Origin: Streptomyces sp. Go-475
GTDB lineage: Bacteria > Actinomycetota > Actinomycetes > Streptomycetales > Streptomycetaceae
Assembly (NCBI RefSeq): GCF_003330845.1
Contig: NZ_CP026121.1
Location: 2,089,501-2,153,500, forward strand
Direction of reading: 5' to 3'
DNA length: 64,000 bases
The stretch's first letter is position 1. Every line of letters begins with the position of its first letter. The position numbers and the translations under genes were made by a program. The notes beneath the pieces are model-generated. The model was not told the origin of the DNA. It saw nothing but the letters and a program-made list of their open reading frames with translations, and searched no databases. This document shows positions 48,229 through 58,800 of this stretch, one piece after another.

Positions 48229-49422
48229 TCACTTGAGGAAGTCCGGTACGTCCAGTTCCTCGGCCGCGCTGTCCGAGTAGGTCCGGGGCGCCGGCGGGAC
48301 CGGCGGGGCGACCGGGATGTCGTTGACCGGCTCCGGAGCGGGCTCCGGGTCCTCCTTCGGGGTCACGCTGCCGAGCGATCCGAAGGACGGGCGGCTCTCG
48401 GTCTGCCGCGCCGGGGCCGGCTCCTCGCGCTTGGCCGAGGTGGAGCCGATCACGTTCTCGCGGCGGGCCGGGGGCTGGCCGCCGTCGAAGCCGGCGGCGA
48501 TGACCGTGACCCGGACCTCGTCGCCGAGGGCGTCGTCGATGACCGCGCCGAAGATGATGTTGGCCTCGGGGTGGGCGGCCTCGCTGACCAGCTGGGCGGC
48601 CTCGTTGATCTCGAACAGGCCGAGGTCGGAGCCACCGGAGATGGAGAGCAGCACACCGCGGGCGCCGTCGATGGACGCCTCCAGCAGCGGCGAGGAGATC
48701 GCCATCTCGGCGGCGGCCACCGCGCGGTCGTCGCCGCGGGCCGAGCCGATGCCCATCAGGGCCGAGCCGGCCTCGGACATGACCGACTTGACGTCGGCGA
48801 AGTCGAGGTTGATGAGGCCGGGGGTGGTGATGAGGTCGGTGATGCCCTGGACACCGGAGAGCAGGACCTGGTCGGCCGACTTGAAGGCGTCGAGCACCGA
48901 GACCTGGCGGTCCGAGATGGACAGCAGCCGGTCGTTCGGGATGACGATGAGGGTGTCGACCTCTTCGCGGAGCTCGGCGATGCCGTCCTCGGCCTGGTTC
49001 GCGCGGCGCCGCCCCTCGAAGGTGAACGGGCGCGTGACCACACCGATGGTGAGGGCACCCAGCGAGCGGGCGATGTTGGCCACGACGGGCGCGCCGCCGG
49101 TGCCGGTGCCGCCGCCTTCACCGGCTGTCACGAAGACCATGTCGGCCCCCTTGAGGACCTCCTCGATCTCCTCGCGGTGGTCCTCGGCGGCCTTGCGGCC
49201 CACGGCCGGGTTGGCTCCGGCGCCGAGTCCGCGGGTGAGTTCACGGCCGACGTCCAGCTTGACGTCGGCGTCGCTCATCAACAGGGCTTGCGCGTCGGTG
49301 TTGATGGCGATGAACTCGACGCCCTTGAGACCGACCTCGATCATCCGGTTGATGGCATTGACACCACCGCCGCCGACACCGATGACTTTGATGACTGCGA
49401 GGTAGTTCTGCGGTGCTGCCAC
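48229..49422 (-). CDS. ftsZ: FtsZ cell-division GTPase
   Basis: 397-aa tubulin homologue forming the Z-ring. GTP loop GGGTGTG is at 103-109, the T7 catalytic loop is [11 protein letters not shown], and the C-terminal partner-binding peptide is DVPDFLK (391-397), after a Pro/Ala-rich linker of about 70 residues. GTG start. In Streptomyces it drives sporulation septation. The 289-nt upstream gap holds a promoter candidate, making ftsZ partly independent of the rest of the cluster. Confidence 0.98.
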   Translation of the reverse strand: MAAPQNYLAVIKVIGVGGGGVNAINRMIEVGLKGVEFIAINTDAQALLMSDADVKLDVGRELTRGLGAGANPAVGRKAAEDHREEIEEVLKGADMVFVTAGEGGGTGTGGAPVVANIARSLGALTIGVVTRPFTFEGRRRANQAEDGIAELREEVDTLIVIPNDRLLSISDRQVSVLDAFKSADQVLLSGVQGITDLITTPGLINLDFADVKSVMSEAGSALMGIGSARGDDRAVAAAEMAISSPLLEASIDGARGVLLSISGGSDLGLFEINEAAQLVSEAAHPEANIIFGAVIDDALGDEVRVTVIAAGFDGGQPPARRENVIGSTSAKREEPAPARQTESRPSFGSLGSVTPKEDPEPAPEPVNDIPVAPPVPPAPRTYSDSAAEELDVPDFLK

Positions 49423-49535
49423 GTCGAAGGCCTCTCGCCTCGAGTTACGTGTCGCCGAATCACCGTGACGCGCCTGCGCCCCGCGACCCGACGACTGATG
49501 CCGAATGGGACGGTCCGTATCGCCGACCCGAACCC

Positions 49536-49556
49536 TAACCCTGAAGTTTAGGGTTA
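49536..49556 (-). promoter_or_regulatory. TAACCCT inverted repeat upstream of ftsZ
   Basis: TAACCCT (49536-49542) and AGGGTTA (49550-49556) face each other across 7 nt, with an extra AACCCT copy beside the left arm. It lies about 115-135 nt upstream of the ftsZ start, downstream of the promoter candidate. It could be an operator or an RNA hairpin in the leader. Confidence 0.4.
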
Positions 49557-49591
49557 CCAGTGTGTCTGTTCCTTGGAGTCTTCTGAACAGG

Positions 49592-49621
49592 ACACTAAGT
49601 CGACAAGTGGCGCACGTTCAA
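49592..49621 (-). promoter_or_regulatory. Candidate ftsZ promoter
   Basis: On the minus strand TTGAAC (49616-49621) and TAGTGT (49592-49597) with 18 nt between give a good vegetative-type promoter, about 170 nt before the ftsZ start. S. coelicolor ftsZ is known to have several promoters in this gap, one sporulation-specific; which one this equals cannot be told here. Confidence 0.5.
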
Positions 49622-49711
49622 CGAACACGCCGAACCTCCCGTTTTTCTTTTCACCCTATGTGATCAGCCGTAGCACTGCCCAACCAGGGTGCTGGCCTGC
49701 GCGGATGTGCG

Positions 49712-50506
49712 TCAACTCGCTGATGACGCGGGAGCCGTGGGGACGCTGACGTCGAAGTGCCGCGCGTCCGGCGAGGCTTTCATCAGAGCGGTGAGCGTAC
49801 GGGCCTTCGCGGCGCCCTTCTCGCTGCTCCCCCAGACGACCGTGCGGCCGTCCCGCAACTCCAGCGAGATGTCGTCGTAGGAACGGACCTTGACGGTCCG
49901 TGTGTCCCGGGCGACGGCGGCCGGAACGGCGCGGGCGACGCCCACCGCCTCGCGCACCAGCCGGGACTCGCCGAAGCGGCGCAGGCTGGCTGCGGCGGAG
50001 CTGGACCGCGACAGCGTCAATTCCAGTGCGGGCACGCCTTTCGGCGCATCAGAAACCGTGGCGAAACGGACACCTTCATCGTCCACTTCGACGAACTTTC
50101 CGCCCTTTTGGACAATCAGAACCGGAGTCCGCTCAACCACTTTCAGGTCGATTCCATGGGGCCAGGAACGGACCACGTCAACCGCGTCAATTCGGGGCAA
50201 TTTCCGGCGCAGTCGCGTCTCGATCGCGTCGGTGTCCACGGAAATCAGCGGCTTCCCGAGGGGAACCTCGGCGGCCGCCTCGACCTGAGCCGGTGTCAGG
50301 ACCCGGGTGCCCGACACGGAGACCCGCTCGGCGCGCAGCCAGTCGGATCCGTAGAACAGCCACAGGGTCGGGATGCCGAGGAAGACCAGGGCAAGGATCA
50401 GGATGACGATCACACGAACGTGGCGCCGTCGCAGACGCCTGACGGGCGGCGGGCCGGACGACTCCTGCTGGCGTTCACCGCGCTCGGCGGTGGTCGATCC
50501 GGCCAC
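49712..50506 (-). CDS. ftsQ: FtsQ divisome protein
   Basis: 264-aa bitopic protein: basic cytoplasmic tail (1-29), one membrane helix (about 31-52), POTRA domain (from VSVSGTRVLTPAQV) and a beta domain. It links FtsZ-side proteins with FtsL/FtsI in septation. The GTG start (VAGSTTAERG) gives the expected length; a long in-frame ORF upstream overlaps murG. 26 nt after the murG stop. Confidence 0.94.
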   Translation of the reverse strand: MAGSTTAERGERQQESSGPPPVRRLRRRHVRVIVILILALVFLGIPTLWLFYGSDWLRAERVSVSGTRVLTPAQVEAAAEVPLGKPLISVDTDAIETRLRRKLPRIDAVDVVRSWPHGIDLKVVERTPVLIVQKGGKFVEVDDEGVRFATVSDAPKGVPALELTLSRSSSAAASLRRFGESRLVREAVGVARAVPAAVARDTRTVKVRSYDDISLELRDGRTVVWGSSEKGAAKARTLTALMKASPDARHFDVSVPTAPASSAS

Positions 50507-50532
50507 GCTCCGCTGCCTTCCGTCATCCGTGC

Positions 50533-51630
50533 CTAGCGGTGTGCACGAGCGGCGGCGATCGCCTCGTACACCATGCCGACGAGCAGGTCGTCGGCGTCCC
50601 GGCGGCCGAACTCGGCGGCGGCGCGGGACATCTGGTACAGCCGGTGCGGGTCGGCGAGCACGGGCAGGACGTTCTGCTGGACCCACTCGGGGGTCAGCTC
50701 CGCGTCGTCGACCAGCAGGCCGCCGCCGGCCTTCACCACCGGCTGGGCGTTGAGCCGCTGTTCGCCGTTGCCGATGGGCAGCGGGACGTAGGCGGCCGGG
50801 AGCCCGACGGCGGAGAGTTCGGCGACGGTCATCGCGCCCGCGCGGCAGAGCATCATGTCGGCCGCGGCGTACGCGAGGTCCATCCGGTCCAGGTAACTTA
50901 CCGGGATGTACGGGGGCATCCCCGGCATCTGCTGGACCTGCGGCAGTTCGTTCTTCGGGCCGACCGCGTGCAGGATCTGGATGCCCGCCTGCTGGAGCCA
51001 GGGGGCGACCGTCTGCACGACCTCGTTGAGGCGGCGGGCGCCCTGGGAGCCGCCGGAGACCAGCAGCGTGGGCAGGTTCGGGTCGAGCCCGAAGGCGGCC
51101 CGGGCCTCGGGTCGCACGGCGGCGCGGTCCAGGGTGGCGATGGAGCGGCGCAGCGGGATGCCGATGTAGCGGGCGCCGCGCAGCTTGCTGTCCGGGGTGG
51201 AGACGGCGACCTGGCTGGCGTACCGCGAGCCGATCTTGTTGGCCAGGCCCGGGCGGGCGTTGGCCTCGTGGATGACGATCGGCACGCCGAGGCGCTTGGC
51301 CGCGAGGTAGCCGGGCAGGGCGACGTAGCCGCCGAAGCCGACCACGGCGTCCGCCTTGGTGCGTTCCAGGATCTGCTCGGTCGCCTTGATGGTGCCGCGC
51401 AGCCGGCCCGGGACGGTGATCAGCTCGGGGGTGGGCTTGCGTGGCAGCGGTACGGCGGGGATCAGCGCGAGTTCGTAGCCGCGCTCGGGTACGAGACGTG
51501 TCTCGAGGCCGCGCTCCGTGCCCAGGGCCGTGATGCCCACGGTCGGATCCTGCCTGCGCAGGGCGTCCGCGAGGGCGAGCGCGGGCTCGATGTGGCCCGC
51601 GGTTCCTCCGCCGGCGAGTACGACATGCAC
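50533..51630 (-). CDS. murG: MurG, lipid II synthase
   Basis: 365-aa GT28 glycosyltransferase adding GlcNAc to lipid I at the inner membrane face. The N-terminal [17 protein letters not shown] loop and the C-terminal [11 protein letters not shown] plus [15 protein letters not shown] nucleotide-binding motifs are seen. GTG start, 6 nt after the ftsW stop. Confidence 0.97.
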   Translation of the reverse strand: MHVVLAGGGTAGHIEPALALADALRRQDPTVGITALGTERGLETRLVPERGYELALIPAVPLPRKPTPELITVPGRLRGTIKATEQILERTKADAVVGFGGYVALPGYLAAKRLGVPIVIHEANARPGLANKIGSRYASQVAVSTPDSKLRGARYIGIPLRRSIATLDRAAVRPEARAAFGLDPNLPTLLVSGGSQGARRLNEVVQTVAPWLQQAGIQILHAVGPKNELPQVQQMPGMPPYIPVSYLDRMDLAYAAADMMLCRAGAMTVAELSAVGLPAAYVPLPIGNGEQRLNAQPVVKAGGGLLVDDAELTPEWVQQNVLPVLADPHRLYQMSRAAAEFGRRDADDLLVGMVYEAIAAARAHR

Positions 51631-51636
51631 CGAAAT

Positions 51637-53001
51637 TCACCGCTCTCCGGACGAGCGCGCCGCCGAGGCGCGCCGTCGCATCGTGTTCCATCTCCGGGGA
51701 GTCCGACCGGAACCGGTTCCCCCAGCCCCCCGCTTTCTACCAAAGCGGGGTTGCCGCATCGCAAGCGCCGCCCGCGCAGCGGGCTCGTCGCGCGCGAAGG
51801 CGATCAGCAGCCCGATGGCGAACATGGTCGGCAGCAGGGCGGATCCTCCGTAGGAGAACAGCGGGAGGGGGACGCCGGCGATCGGCAGCAGACCGAGCAC
51901 CGCACCGATGTTGATCACGGCCTGGGCCGTGATCCAGGTGGTCACGCCTCCCGCGGCATACCTGACGAAGGGGTCCTCCGTGCGTCCGGCCACGCGGATA
52001 CCCGCATAGCCTAGAGCCGCGAAGAGGGCGAGGACCGACAGCGTCCCCGCCAGGCCCAGTTCCTCACCGGTGACGGCGAAGATGAAGTCGGTGTGGGCTT
52101 CGGGGAGTTGGCCCCATTTCTCCACACTCGCACCCAGCCCGGAGCCGAAGATCCCGCCGGAGGCGAGGGCGTAGATGCCGTGCACGGCCTGCCAGCAGTC
52201 GACGGGTCCGGACTGGGGTTCGGTGGCGCCGAGGCACTGCAGGCGCGCCATGCGGTTCGAGCTGGACGTGATGAGGATGGTGCCGAGCACCGCGGCGATC
52301 GACAGGACACCGATGAACAGCCGGGTGGGCGCGCCCGCCAGCCACAGCAGGCCGAACAGGATCGCCGTGAGGATGATCGCCGTGCCCATGTCGCCGCCGA
52401 TCATGATCAGACCGAGCAGCATGAAGGCGGCCGGCACCAGCGGGACGAGCATGTGCTTCCACTGGGTCAGCAGCCGCTTGTCCTGCTTGCGGGCGAGCAG
52501 GTCGGCGCCCCACAGCACCAGGGCGAGCTTGCCGAACTCGCTGGGCTGGATCTGGAAGGAGCCGCCGAGGGCGATCCAGTTCTGGTTGCCGTTGACCGAC
52601 ACTCCTATCCCGGGGATCTGCACCAGGGCCATGAGGAAGACGGCGCCCGCGAGGATCGGGTAGGCCAGCGCCCGGTGGAGTTTCACCGGCATGCGTGAGG
52701 CGGCGAACAGCAGACCGGCGCCGATCAGCGCCGCGAGCATCTGCTTGCGGAAGAAGTACGAGCCCGGCAGGGACATCTGCAGCGCGGTGATCTGGGAGGC
52801 CGAGTAGACCATCACCAGGCCGAGCACGGTGATCAGCAGACTGCCGCCGAGGATCAGGTAGTAGGCGGTCAGCGGCCGGTCCCAGCCCCGGCGGGCGCGG
52901 GTGTAGAAGTTCAGGACGGGGTTGTCGCGCAGGGACCGGGGAGGGACGGGGCGCTTGGGGGCGCGCTGGACCGGGGGCCGTCCGGTGCGGCTGGTGGGCA
53001 T
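51637..53001 (-). CDS. ftsW: FtsW, SEDS-family septal glycan polymerase
   Basis: 454-aa protein with about ten membrane helices that polymerises lipid II with FtsI as partner. SEDS motifs: PSEFGKLALVLWGADLLA, GGDMGTAIIL, HTDFIFAVTGEELGL and PLPLFSYGGSALL. Pro-rich cytoplasmic N-terminus (1-40) and basic tail. ATG start; 137 nt from murD, where nothing clear is seen. Confidence 0.96.
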   Translation of the reverse strand: MPTSRTGRPPVQRAPKRPVPPRSLRDNPVLNFYTRARRGWDRPLTAYYLILGGSLLITVLGLVMVYSASQITALQMSLPGSYFFRKQMLAALIGAGLLFAASRMPVKLHRALAYPILAGAVFLMALVQIPGIGVSVNGNQNWIALGGSFQIQPSEFGKLALVLWGADLLARKQDKRLLTQWKHMLVPLVPAAFMLLGLIMIGGDMGTAIILTAILFGLLWLAGAPTRLFIGVLSIAAVLGTILITSSSNRMARLQCLGATEPQSGPVDCWQAVHGIYALASGGIFGSGLGASVEKWGQLPEAHTDFIFAVTGEELGLAGTLSVLALFAALGYAGIRVAGRTEDPFVRYAAGGVTTWITAQAVINIGAVLGLLPIAGVPLPLFSYGGSALLPTMFAIGLLIAFARDEPAARAALAMRQPRFGRKRGAGGTGSGRTPRRWNTMRRRASAARSSGER

Positions 53002-53138
53002 CGCCGATCACCCGGCCAGGCCGGGGGGAAACGCTCCGCCGCGCAGGCCCCCAGGCCGCCGCTCGGGCACCAGCCGCATCCGTGTCACGCGTCCCTCCAG
53101 GTACGCCCGGCACTCCCGCCGGGCGAGGCGGACCCGGG

Positions 53139-54581
53139 TCAGCCTTCGGCGGAGCCGAGCTCACGAACGGCGTCCGCGAAAGCGTCCCCGCGCTTGTTGT
53201 AGTTGACGAACATGTCCATGGAGGCGCACGCCGGAGCCAGCAGCACCGTGTCACCGGGGCGGGCGAGCCGCCGTGCCTCCTGAACCGCCGCGCGCATCGC
53301 CCCAGTGTCGGTCCGGTCGAGGTCGACGACGGGTACTTCCGGGGCGTGTCGCGCCAGGGCTTCGCGGATGAGCGCGCGGTCCGCGCCGATCAGCACGGCC
53401 CCGCGCAGCCGCTTCGCCGCCTTGGCGACCAGCTCGTCGAAGACCGCGCCCTTGGCGAGCCCGCCCGCGATCCACACGATCGACTCGTACGCCGCCAACG
53501 AGGCTTCCGCCGCATGCGTGTTGGTCGCCTTGGAGTCGTCGACGTACGCGACCCCGTCCACGTCGGCGACGTGCGCGATGCGGTGGGCGTCCGGGGTGAA
53601 CGCCCGCAGGCCGTCCCGTACGGCCTTGGCGGGGACGCCGTAGGCGCGGGCGAGGGCCGCCGCCGCGAGGGCGTTGGCGATGTTGTGCGGGGCCGGCGGG
53701 TCGACGTCCGCGACCTCGGCGAGCTCCTGGGCGTTCTTCTGCCGGTTCTCGACGAAGGCGCGGTCGACCAGGATGCCCTCCACGACGCCGAGTTGGGAGG
53801 GCGCGGGCGTGCCGAGGGTGAAGCCGATGGCCCGGCAGCCCTCCTCCACGTCGGCCTCGCGGACCAGGTCCTCGGTGGCCTTGTCGGCCACGTTGTAGAC
53901 GCAGGCGACGCGATTGCCCTCGTAGATCCGGCCCTTGTCGGCGGCGTAGGCCTCCATGGAGCCGTGCCAGTCGAGGTGGTCGGGGGCGAGGTTCAGCACC
54001 GCGGCCGAGTGGGCGCGCAGGGAGGGCGCCCAGTGCAGCTGGTAGCTGGACAGCTCCACGGCCAGGACGTCGTACTTCTCCTCGCCGAGCACCGCGTCCA
54101 GCAGGGAGACGCCGATGTTGCCGACGGCGGCGGTGCGCAGCCCGGCCGCCTTCAGGATCGAGGCGAGCATCTGGACGGTGGTGGTCTTGCCGTTGGTGCC
54201 GGTGACGGCCAGCCAGTCGGCGGCGTCGGGGCCGCGCAGGCGCCAGGCCAGTTCGACGTCGCCCCAGATCTCCACTGCGGCCTCACGCGCCGCCGTGAAC
54301 AGCGGCTTGTCCGGCTTCCAGCCGGGCGCGGTGACGATCAGCTCGGTGCCCTCCGGCAAGGTGTCACCGTCGCCCAGGCGCACGGTGATCCCGAGCGCCT
54401 CCAGCTCGGCGGCCTGCGCCCGGGCGCGCTCGTCGGCGCCGTCGTTGACGACCGTGACGACCGCGCCGAGGCCGTGCAGCACCTTGGCCGCCGGGACGCC
54501 GGAGACGCCGAGTCCGGCGACGGTGACGTGCTTGCCCTGGAAGTCGAAGGGCTCCGAGGAGGTCACTTGTCCGCTGCCCAT
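53139..54581 (-). CDS. murD: MurD, UDP-MurNAc-L-Ala:D-Glu ligase
   Basis: 480-aa cytoplasmic ligase adding D-Glu. The N-terminal Rossmann part [18 protein letters not shown] is followed by the ATP loop GTNGKTTT at 128-135, [12 protein letters not shown] and the C-terminal DDSKATN motif. ATG at 54581 is listed, overlapping mraY by 19 nt; GTG at 54566 (VTSSEPFDF) would give a GTGA overlap and is an alternative. Confidence 0.96.
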   Translation of the reverse strand: MGSGQVTSSEPFDFQGKHVTVAGLGVSGVPAAKVLHGLGAVVTVVNDGADERARAQAAELEALGITVRLGDGDTLPEGTELIVTAPGWKPDKPLFTAAREAAVEIWGDVELAWRLRGPDAADWLAVTGTNGKTTTVQMLASILKAAGLRTAAVGNIGVSLLDAVLGEEKYDVLAVELSSYQLHWAPSLRAHSAAVLNLAPDHLDWHGSMEAYAADKGRIYEGNRVACVYNVADKATEDLVREADVEEGCRAIGFTLGTPAPSQLGVVEGILVDRAFVENRQKNAQELAEVADVDPPAPHNIANALAAAALARAYGVPAKAVRDGLRAFTPDAHRIAHVADVDGVAYVDDSKATNTHAAEASLAAYESIVWIAGGLAKGAVFDELVAKAAKRLRGAVLIGADRALIREALARHAPEVPVVDLDRTDTGAMRAAVQEARRLARPGDTVLLAPACASMDMFVNYNKRGDAFADAVRELGSAEG

Positions 54582-55657
54582 CCCGCGTAGAAGAGGCCAA
54601 GTCCGACAATCACACAGATGCCCTGAATGATCCAGAAGCGGACCACGACGAGCACTTCGGACCAGCCCTTGAGTTCGAAGTGGTGCTGGAGTGGCGCCAT
54701 CCGGAACACGCGCTTGCCGGTGAGGCGGAACGAACCGACCTGGATCACCACGGACATGGTGATCAGGACGAACAGGCCGCCGAGGATGGCGAGCAGCAGC
54801 TCGGTGCGGGAGCAGATCGCGAGGCCCGCGAGCACGCCGCCGAGCGCGAGCGAACCGGTGTCACCCATGAAGATCTTGGCCGGCGAGGTGTTCCACCACA
54901 GGAAGCCCAGGCAGGCGCCCATCAGCGCGGAGGCGACCACCGCCAGGTCGAGCGGGTCGCGCACCTCGTAGCACGCGCCCGGGTTGGTCAGGGTCTGCGC
55001 GTTGGCGCAGGACTCCTGGAACTGCCAGACGCCGATGAAGGTGTAGGCGCCGAAGACGAGCACCGAGGCGCCGGTGGCCAGACCGTCCAGGCCGTCGGTC
55101 AGGTTCACGCCGTTCGACATCGCGAGGATCATGAACAGCGCCCAGACCACGAACAGCACGGGGCCGATCGTCCAGCCGAAGTCCGTGATGAACGACAGCT
55201 TCGTGGAGGCCGGGGTGTTGCCGCGGTTGTCCGCGAACTGCAGTGACAGCACCGCGAAGCCGATGCCGACGATCAGCTGGCCGGCCATCTTCGCCTTGGC
55301 CCGCAGACCCAGCGAACGCCGCTTGACGATCTTGATGTAGTCGTCCAGGAAGCCGACCAGGCCCATGCCGACCATCAGGCCGAGCACCAGCAGACCGGAG
55401 AAGGTCGGCGCCGCGTCGGCCTCCGGGTCCAGATAGCCCGTGATCACCTTCGCCAGGAAGTACGCGGCGACCGTCGCCAGGATGAAGGCGATGCCGCCCA
55501 TGGTCGGCGTACCGCGCTTGCTGGCGTGCTCGCGCGGGCCGTCGTCGCGGATGTACTGGCCGTAGCCCTTGCGCGCGAGGAGCTTGATCAGCAGCGGGGT
55601 GCCGATCAGCGTGAGAAAGAGACCAATGACTCCTGCGAACAGGATCTGCTTCATCAT
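54563..55657 (-). CDS. mraY: MraY, phospho-MurNAc-pentapeptide transferase
   Basis: 364-aa membrane enzyme that makes lipid I from undecaprenyl phosphate. About ten helices; active-site motifs [19 protein letters not shown] and [12 protein letters not shown] and the HHFELKGW loop are present. The first ATG overlaps the murF stop by 4 nt (ATGA); a second ATG follows at once. Confidence 0.97.
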   Translation of the reverse strand: MMKQILFAGVIGLFLTLIGTPLLIKLLARKGYGQYIRDDGPREHASKRGTPTMGGIAFILATVAAYFLAKVITGYLDPEADAAPTFSGLLVLGLMVGMGLVGFLDDYIKIVKRRSLGLRAKAKMAGQLIVGIGFAVLSLQFADNRGNTPASTKLSFITDFGWTIGPVLFVVWALFMILAMSNGVNLTDGLDGLATGASVLVFGAYTFIGVWQFQESCANAQTLTNPGACYEVRDPLDLAVVASALMGACLGFLWWNTSPAKIFMGDTGSLALGGVLAGLAICSRTELLLAILGGLFVLITMSVVIQVGSFRLTGKRVFRMAPLQHHFELKGWSEVLVVVRFWIIQGICVIVGLGLFYAGWAADK

Positions 55658-57069
55658 CGGGCGGAAACCTCACCCTCGGCACCGGTCTCGAGCAGCGCCT
55701 GGGCAACGCTCTCGAGCCCGACCGAACGGGACGCCTTCACGAGCACGACGTCCCCCGGGCGCAACTCGCTGCGCAACAGGTCGACCGCCGCCTGTGCGTC
55801 GGACACGTGCACCGACTCCTCACCCCACGAACCCTCGTTATATGCGCCCAGTTGCAGCCAGGCGGCTTCCCTGCCACCGACCGCGACGAGCTTGCTGACG
55901 TTGAGCCGGACGGCGAGCCGTCCGACCGCGTCGTGCTCGGCGAGAGCCTCGTCCCCGAGCTCGGCCATCTTGCCGAGCACCGCCCACGTGCGACGCCCCT
56001 TGCCGATGGCCGCCAGCGCGCGCAGAGCGGCCTTCATGGACTCGGGGTTCGCGTTGTAGGCGTCGTTGACGACCGTCACGCCGTCCGGGCGCTCGGTGAC
56101 CTCCATCCGCCAGCGGGAGAGGGAGCCCGCCTCGGAGAGCGCGACGGCGATCTCGTCTGCGGACATGCCCAACTCGTGGGCGACGGCGGCCGCGGCGAGC
56201 GCGTTCGACACGTGGTGCTCACCGTACAGGCGCATGGTCACATCACTTGCACCGGAGGGTGTGTGAAGCCTGAACGCGGGCTGTCCGGTGTCCGTGAGTC
56301 GCACGTTCTCGGCGCGAACGTCCGCTTCGCCGGACTCTCCGAAAAAGAGCACCTTCGCCTTCGTACGGGAGGCCATGGCCCGGACGTACGGGTCGTCGGC
56401 GTTGAGGATCGCGGTGCCGCCGTCGGCCTCGGAGGGCAGCGCCTCGACCAGTTCGCCCTTGGCCTGGGCGATCTGCTCGCGGCCGCCGAACTCGCCGATG
56501 TGGGCGGATCCGACGTTGAGCACCAGGCCGATCTTGGGCGGGGTCAGTTCCGTGAGGTAGCGGATGTGCCCGATGCCGCGGGCGCCCATCTCCAGGACGA
56601 GGAACCTCGTCTCCTCGGTGGCGCTGAGCGCGGTCAGCGGCAGCCCGATCTCGTTGTTGAGCGAGCCAGGCGTGAACACCGTCGGCGCCTTGCGCTGGAG
56701 CACCTGCGCGATGAGGTCCTTGGTGCTGGTCTTGCCCGCCGAGCCGGTGAGGGCGACGAGGGTGGCGCCGAGGCGTCGTACGACGTGCCGCGCGAGGGCG
56801 CCGAGGGCGGTCTGGACGTCGTCCACGACGATCGCGGGCACGCCGACGGGGCGGGTGCCGAGCACGGCCACCGCTCCCGCCTCGACGACCGCAGCCGCGA
56901 AGTCGTGGCCGTCCACGCGCTCCCCGGCGAAGGCCACGAACAGGCTGCCCGGCACCGCCTCGCGGGAGTCCCGGACGACCGGGCCGGTGACCTGGACGGA
57001 CGGATCCGGTATGTCGTGCGTCTGCCCGCCGACGACTTCTGCGATCTCGGCGAGGGAGAGGGCGATCAC
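55654..57069 (-). CDS. murF: MurF, D-Ala-D-Ala adding ligase
   Basis: 471-aa ligase completing the UDP-MurNAc-pentapeptide. ATP loop is [10 protein letters not shown] starting at 109, with the [10 protein letters not shown] motif and N-terminal [16 protein letters not shown] uridine-binding block. GTG start, 28 nt after the murE stop. A near-repeat of CCCTGGGTCTTCTGGAT lies in that gap. Confidence 0.97.
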   Translation of the reverse strand: MIALSLAEIAEVVGGQTHDIPDPSVQVTGPVVRDSREAVPGSLFVAFAGERVDGHDFAAAVVEAGAVAVLGTRPVGVPAIVVDDVQTALGALARHVVRRLGATLVALTGSAGKTSTKDLIAQVLQRKAPTVFTPGSLNNEIGLPLTALSATEETRFLVLEMGARGIGHIRYLTELTPPKIGLVLNVGSAHIGEFGGREQIAQAKGELVEALPSEADGGTAILNADDPYVRAMASRTKAKVLFFGESGEADVRAENVRLTDTGQPAFRLHTPSGASDVTMRLYGEHHVSNALAAAAVAHELGMSADEIAVALSEAGSLSRWRMEVTERPDGVTVVNDAYNANPESMKAALRALAAIGKGRRTWAVLGKMAELGDEALAEHDAVGRLAVRLNVSKLVAVGGREAAWLQLGAYNEGSWGEESVHVSDAQAAVDLLRSELRPGDVVLVKASRSVGLESVAQALLETGAEGEVSAR

Positions 57070-57097
57070 AAGTTCATCCCCTGGGTCTTCTGGATTT

Positions 57098-58753
57098 TCA
57101 TCCCTGGGTCTTCTGGATGGCTTCGCGGAGCACCTGGCGGTCGTCGAAGGGACGGACCACCCCGGCGATGTCCTGGCCCTGCTCGTGGCCCTTGCCCGCG
57201 ACCAGCACGGTGTCGCCGGGCTCGGCGCGGGCGACGGCGGCGGCGATCGCGGCGGCCCGGTCCTCGAAGACCTGCACCTCGCCGCGCTCGTGCGCGGGCA
57301 CGGAGGCCGCGCCCTGGAGCATCGTGGCGAGGATCGCGAGCGGGTCCTCGCCGCGGGGGTTGTCGGAGGTCAGCACGGCGGTGTCGGCGAGCCGCGCCGC
57401 GGCGGCGCCCATGGGCGCGCGCTTGGTCCTGTCCCGGTCACCGCCGCAACCGAGGACGATGTGCAGCCGGCCCTCGGTGACCTTGCGCAGGGCGCGCAGC
57501 ACGGACTCGACGGCGTCGGTCTTGTGGGCGTAGTCGACGACCGCGAGGTACGGCTGCCCGGCGTCCACGCGCTCCAGGCGGCCGGGCACGCCCGGTACGG
57601 CGGCCACACCGTCGGCGGCGGCCTGCGGGTCGAGGCCGGCCACGGCGAGGGCGACGATCGCGGCGAGGGTGTTGGCCACGTTGAAGGGGCCCGGCAGCGG
57701 CGACTTGGCGCTGATCCGCTCGCCCTTGGGCCCGATGACGGTGAACGTCGAGTCCAGCCGGCCGACCTCGACGTCCTCGGCGCGCCAGTCGGCGTCGGGG
57801 TGGCCCTCGGCGGAGTAGGTGACGACCGGGACGGTGGCCTCCTTGGCCAGCCTGCGGCCGTACTCGTCGTCGACGTTGACCACGCCGAGTTTGCCCCGTT
57901 TCGGGGTGAACAGCTGCGCCTTCGCCTGGAAGTAGTCCTCCATGTCGGAGTGGAACTCCATGTGCTCCGGGCTGAGGTTGGTGAAGACGCCGATGTCGAA
58001 GACGCAGCCGTCGACCCGGCCGAGCACCAGGGCGTGGCTGGAGACCTCCATGGCGACCGCGTCGACGCCGCGCTCGCGCATGACGGCGAACAGGGCCTGC
58101 AGGTCGGTCGCTTCGGGCGTGGTGCGCTCGGACTTGATGCGCTCGTCGCCGATGCGCATCTCGACGGTGCCGATCAGGCCGGTGGACCTGACGGTCTTCA
58201 GGCCGCCCTCGACGAGGTAGGCGGTGGTGGTCTTGCCGGACGTGCCGGTGATGCCGATCTGGAGCAGGTCCCGGCCGGGGTGGCCGTAGATCGTGGCGGC
58301 CAGCTCGCCCATATGCCCGCGCGGGTCGTCGACGACCAGGACCGGCAGCCCGGAGGCGGCGGCGCGCTCGGCTCCCGTGGGGTCCGTCAGCACGGCGGCG
58401 GCGCCCAGGCCCGCGGCCTGGTCGACGAAGTCGGCGCCGTGCAGCCGGGCGCCCGGGAGGGCGGCGTACAGATCGCCGGGGCGCACGGCGCGGGAGTCAT
58501 GGGTGATGCCCGTGACCTCGGCGGCGCTCTCCGGCGCGGGAGCACCCAGCTGATCGGCGAGTTCCGCGAGGGATGTGGCGGAGACCTGCACCGGCCTGGG
58601 CGGCCCGGGGTATGTCACGGGATGGCCCTTCTGGGTGGTTTGGGACTGATCAGCGTGTGGCACGGCGGTGAGCGTACCGGGCGTACCCGCCTCCGGGCGA
58701 AGCGAGGGGCCGGGGGTGCTCTGGTTCCCGGGGTCGGGAGTGATCGTCGTCAC
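57098..58753 (-). CDS. murE: MurE, diaminopimelate-adding ligase
   Basis: 551-aa (or shorter) ligase that adds diaminopimelate to UDP-MurNAc-L-Ala-D-Glu. Motifs: DSRAVRPGDLYAALPGARLHG, ATP loop GTSGKTTT, and DNPRGEDP, the DNPR box typical of Dpm-specific MurE. Streptomyces walls carry LL-Dpm, so this is the expected substrate. Two starts are possible: GTG 58753 (VTTITPDPG, with AGGA) and GTG 58618 (VTYPGPPRPV, with AAGGG). The extra 45 residues are disordered, so the shorter form would be functional. Confidence 0.94.
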   Translation of the reverse strand: MTTITPDPGNQSTPGPSLRPEAGTPGTLTAVPHADQSQTTQKGHPVTYPGPPRPVQVSATSLAELADQLGAPAPESAAEVTGITHDSRAVRPGDLYAALPGARLHGADFVDQAAGLGAAAVLTDPTGAERAAASGLPVLVVDDPRGHMGELAATIYGHPGRDLLQIGITGTSGKTTTAYLVEGGLKTVRSTGLIGTVEMRIGDERIKSERTTPEATDLQALFAVMRERGVDAVAMEVSSHALVLGRVDGCVFDIGVFTNLSPEHMEFHSDMEDYFQAKAQLFTPKRGKLGVVNVDDEYGRRLAKEATVPVVTYSAEGHPDADWRAEDVEVGRLDSTFTVIGPKGERISAKSPLPGPFNVANTLAAIVALAVAGLDPQAAADGVAAVPGVPGRLERVDAGQPYLAVVDYAHKTDAVESVLRALRKVTEGRLHIVLGCGGDRDRTKRAPMGAAAARLADTAVLTSDNPRGEDPLAILATMLQGAASVPAHERGEVQVFEDRAAAIAAAVARAEPGDTVLVAGKGHEQGQDIAGVVRPFDDRQVLREAIQKTQG

Positions 58754-58800
58754 GAGGTGGTTCCTGGCTGGTTTCCATGCTGACCTGGGCTTGCGGCCGG

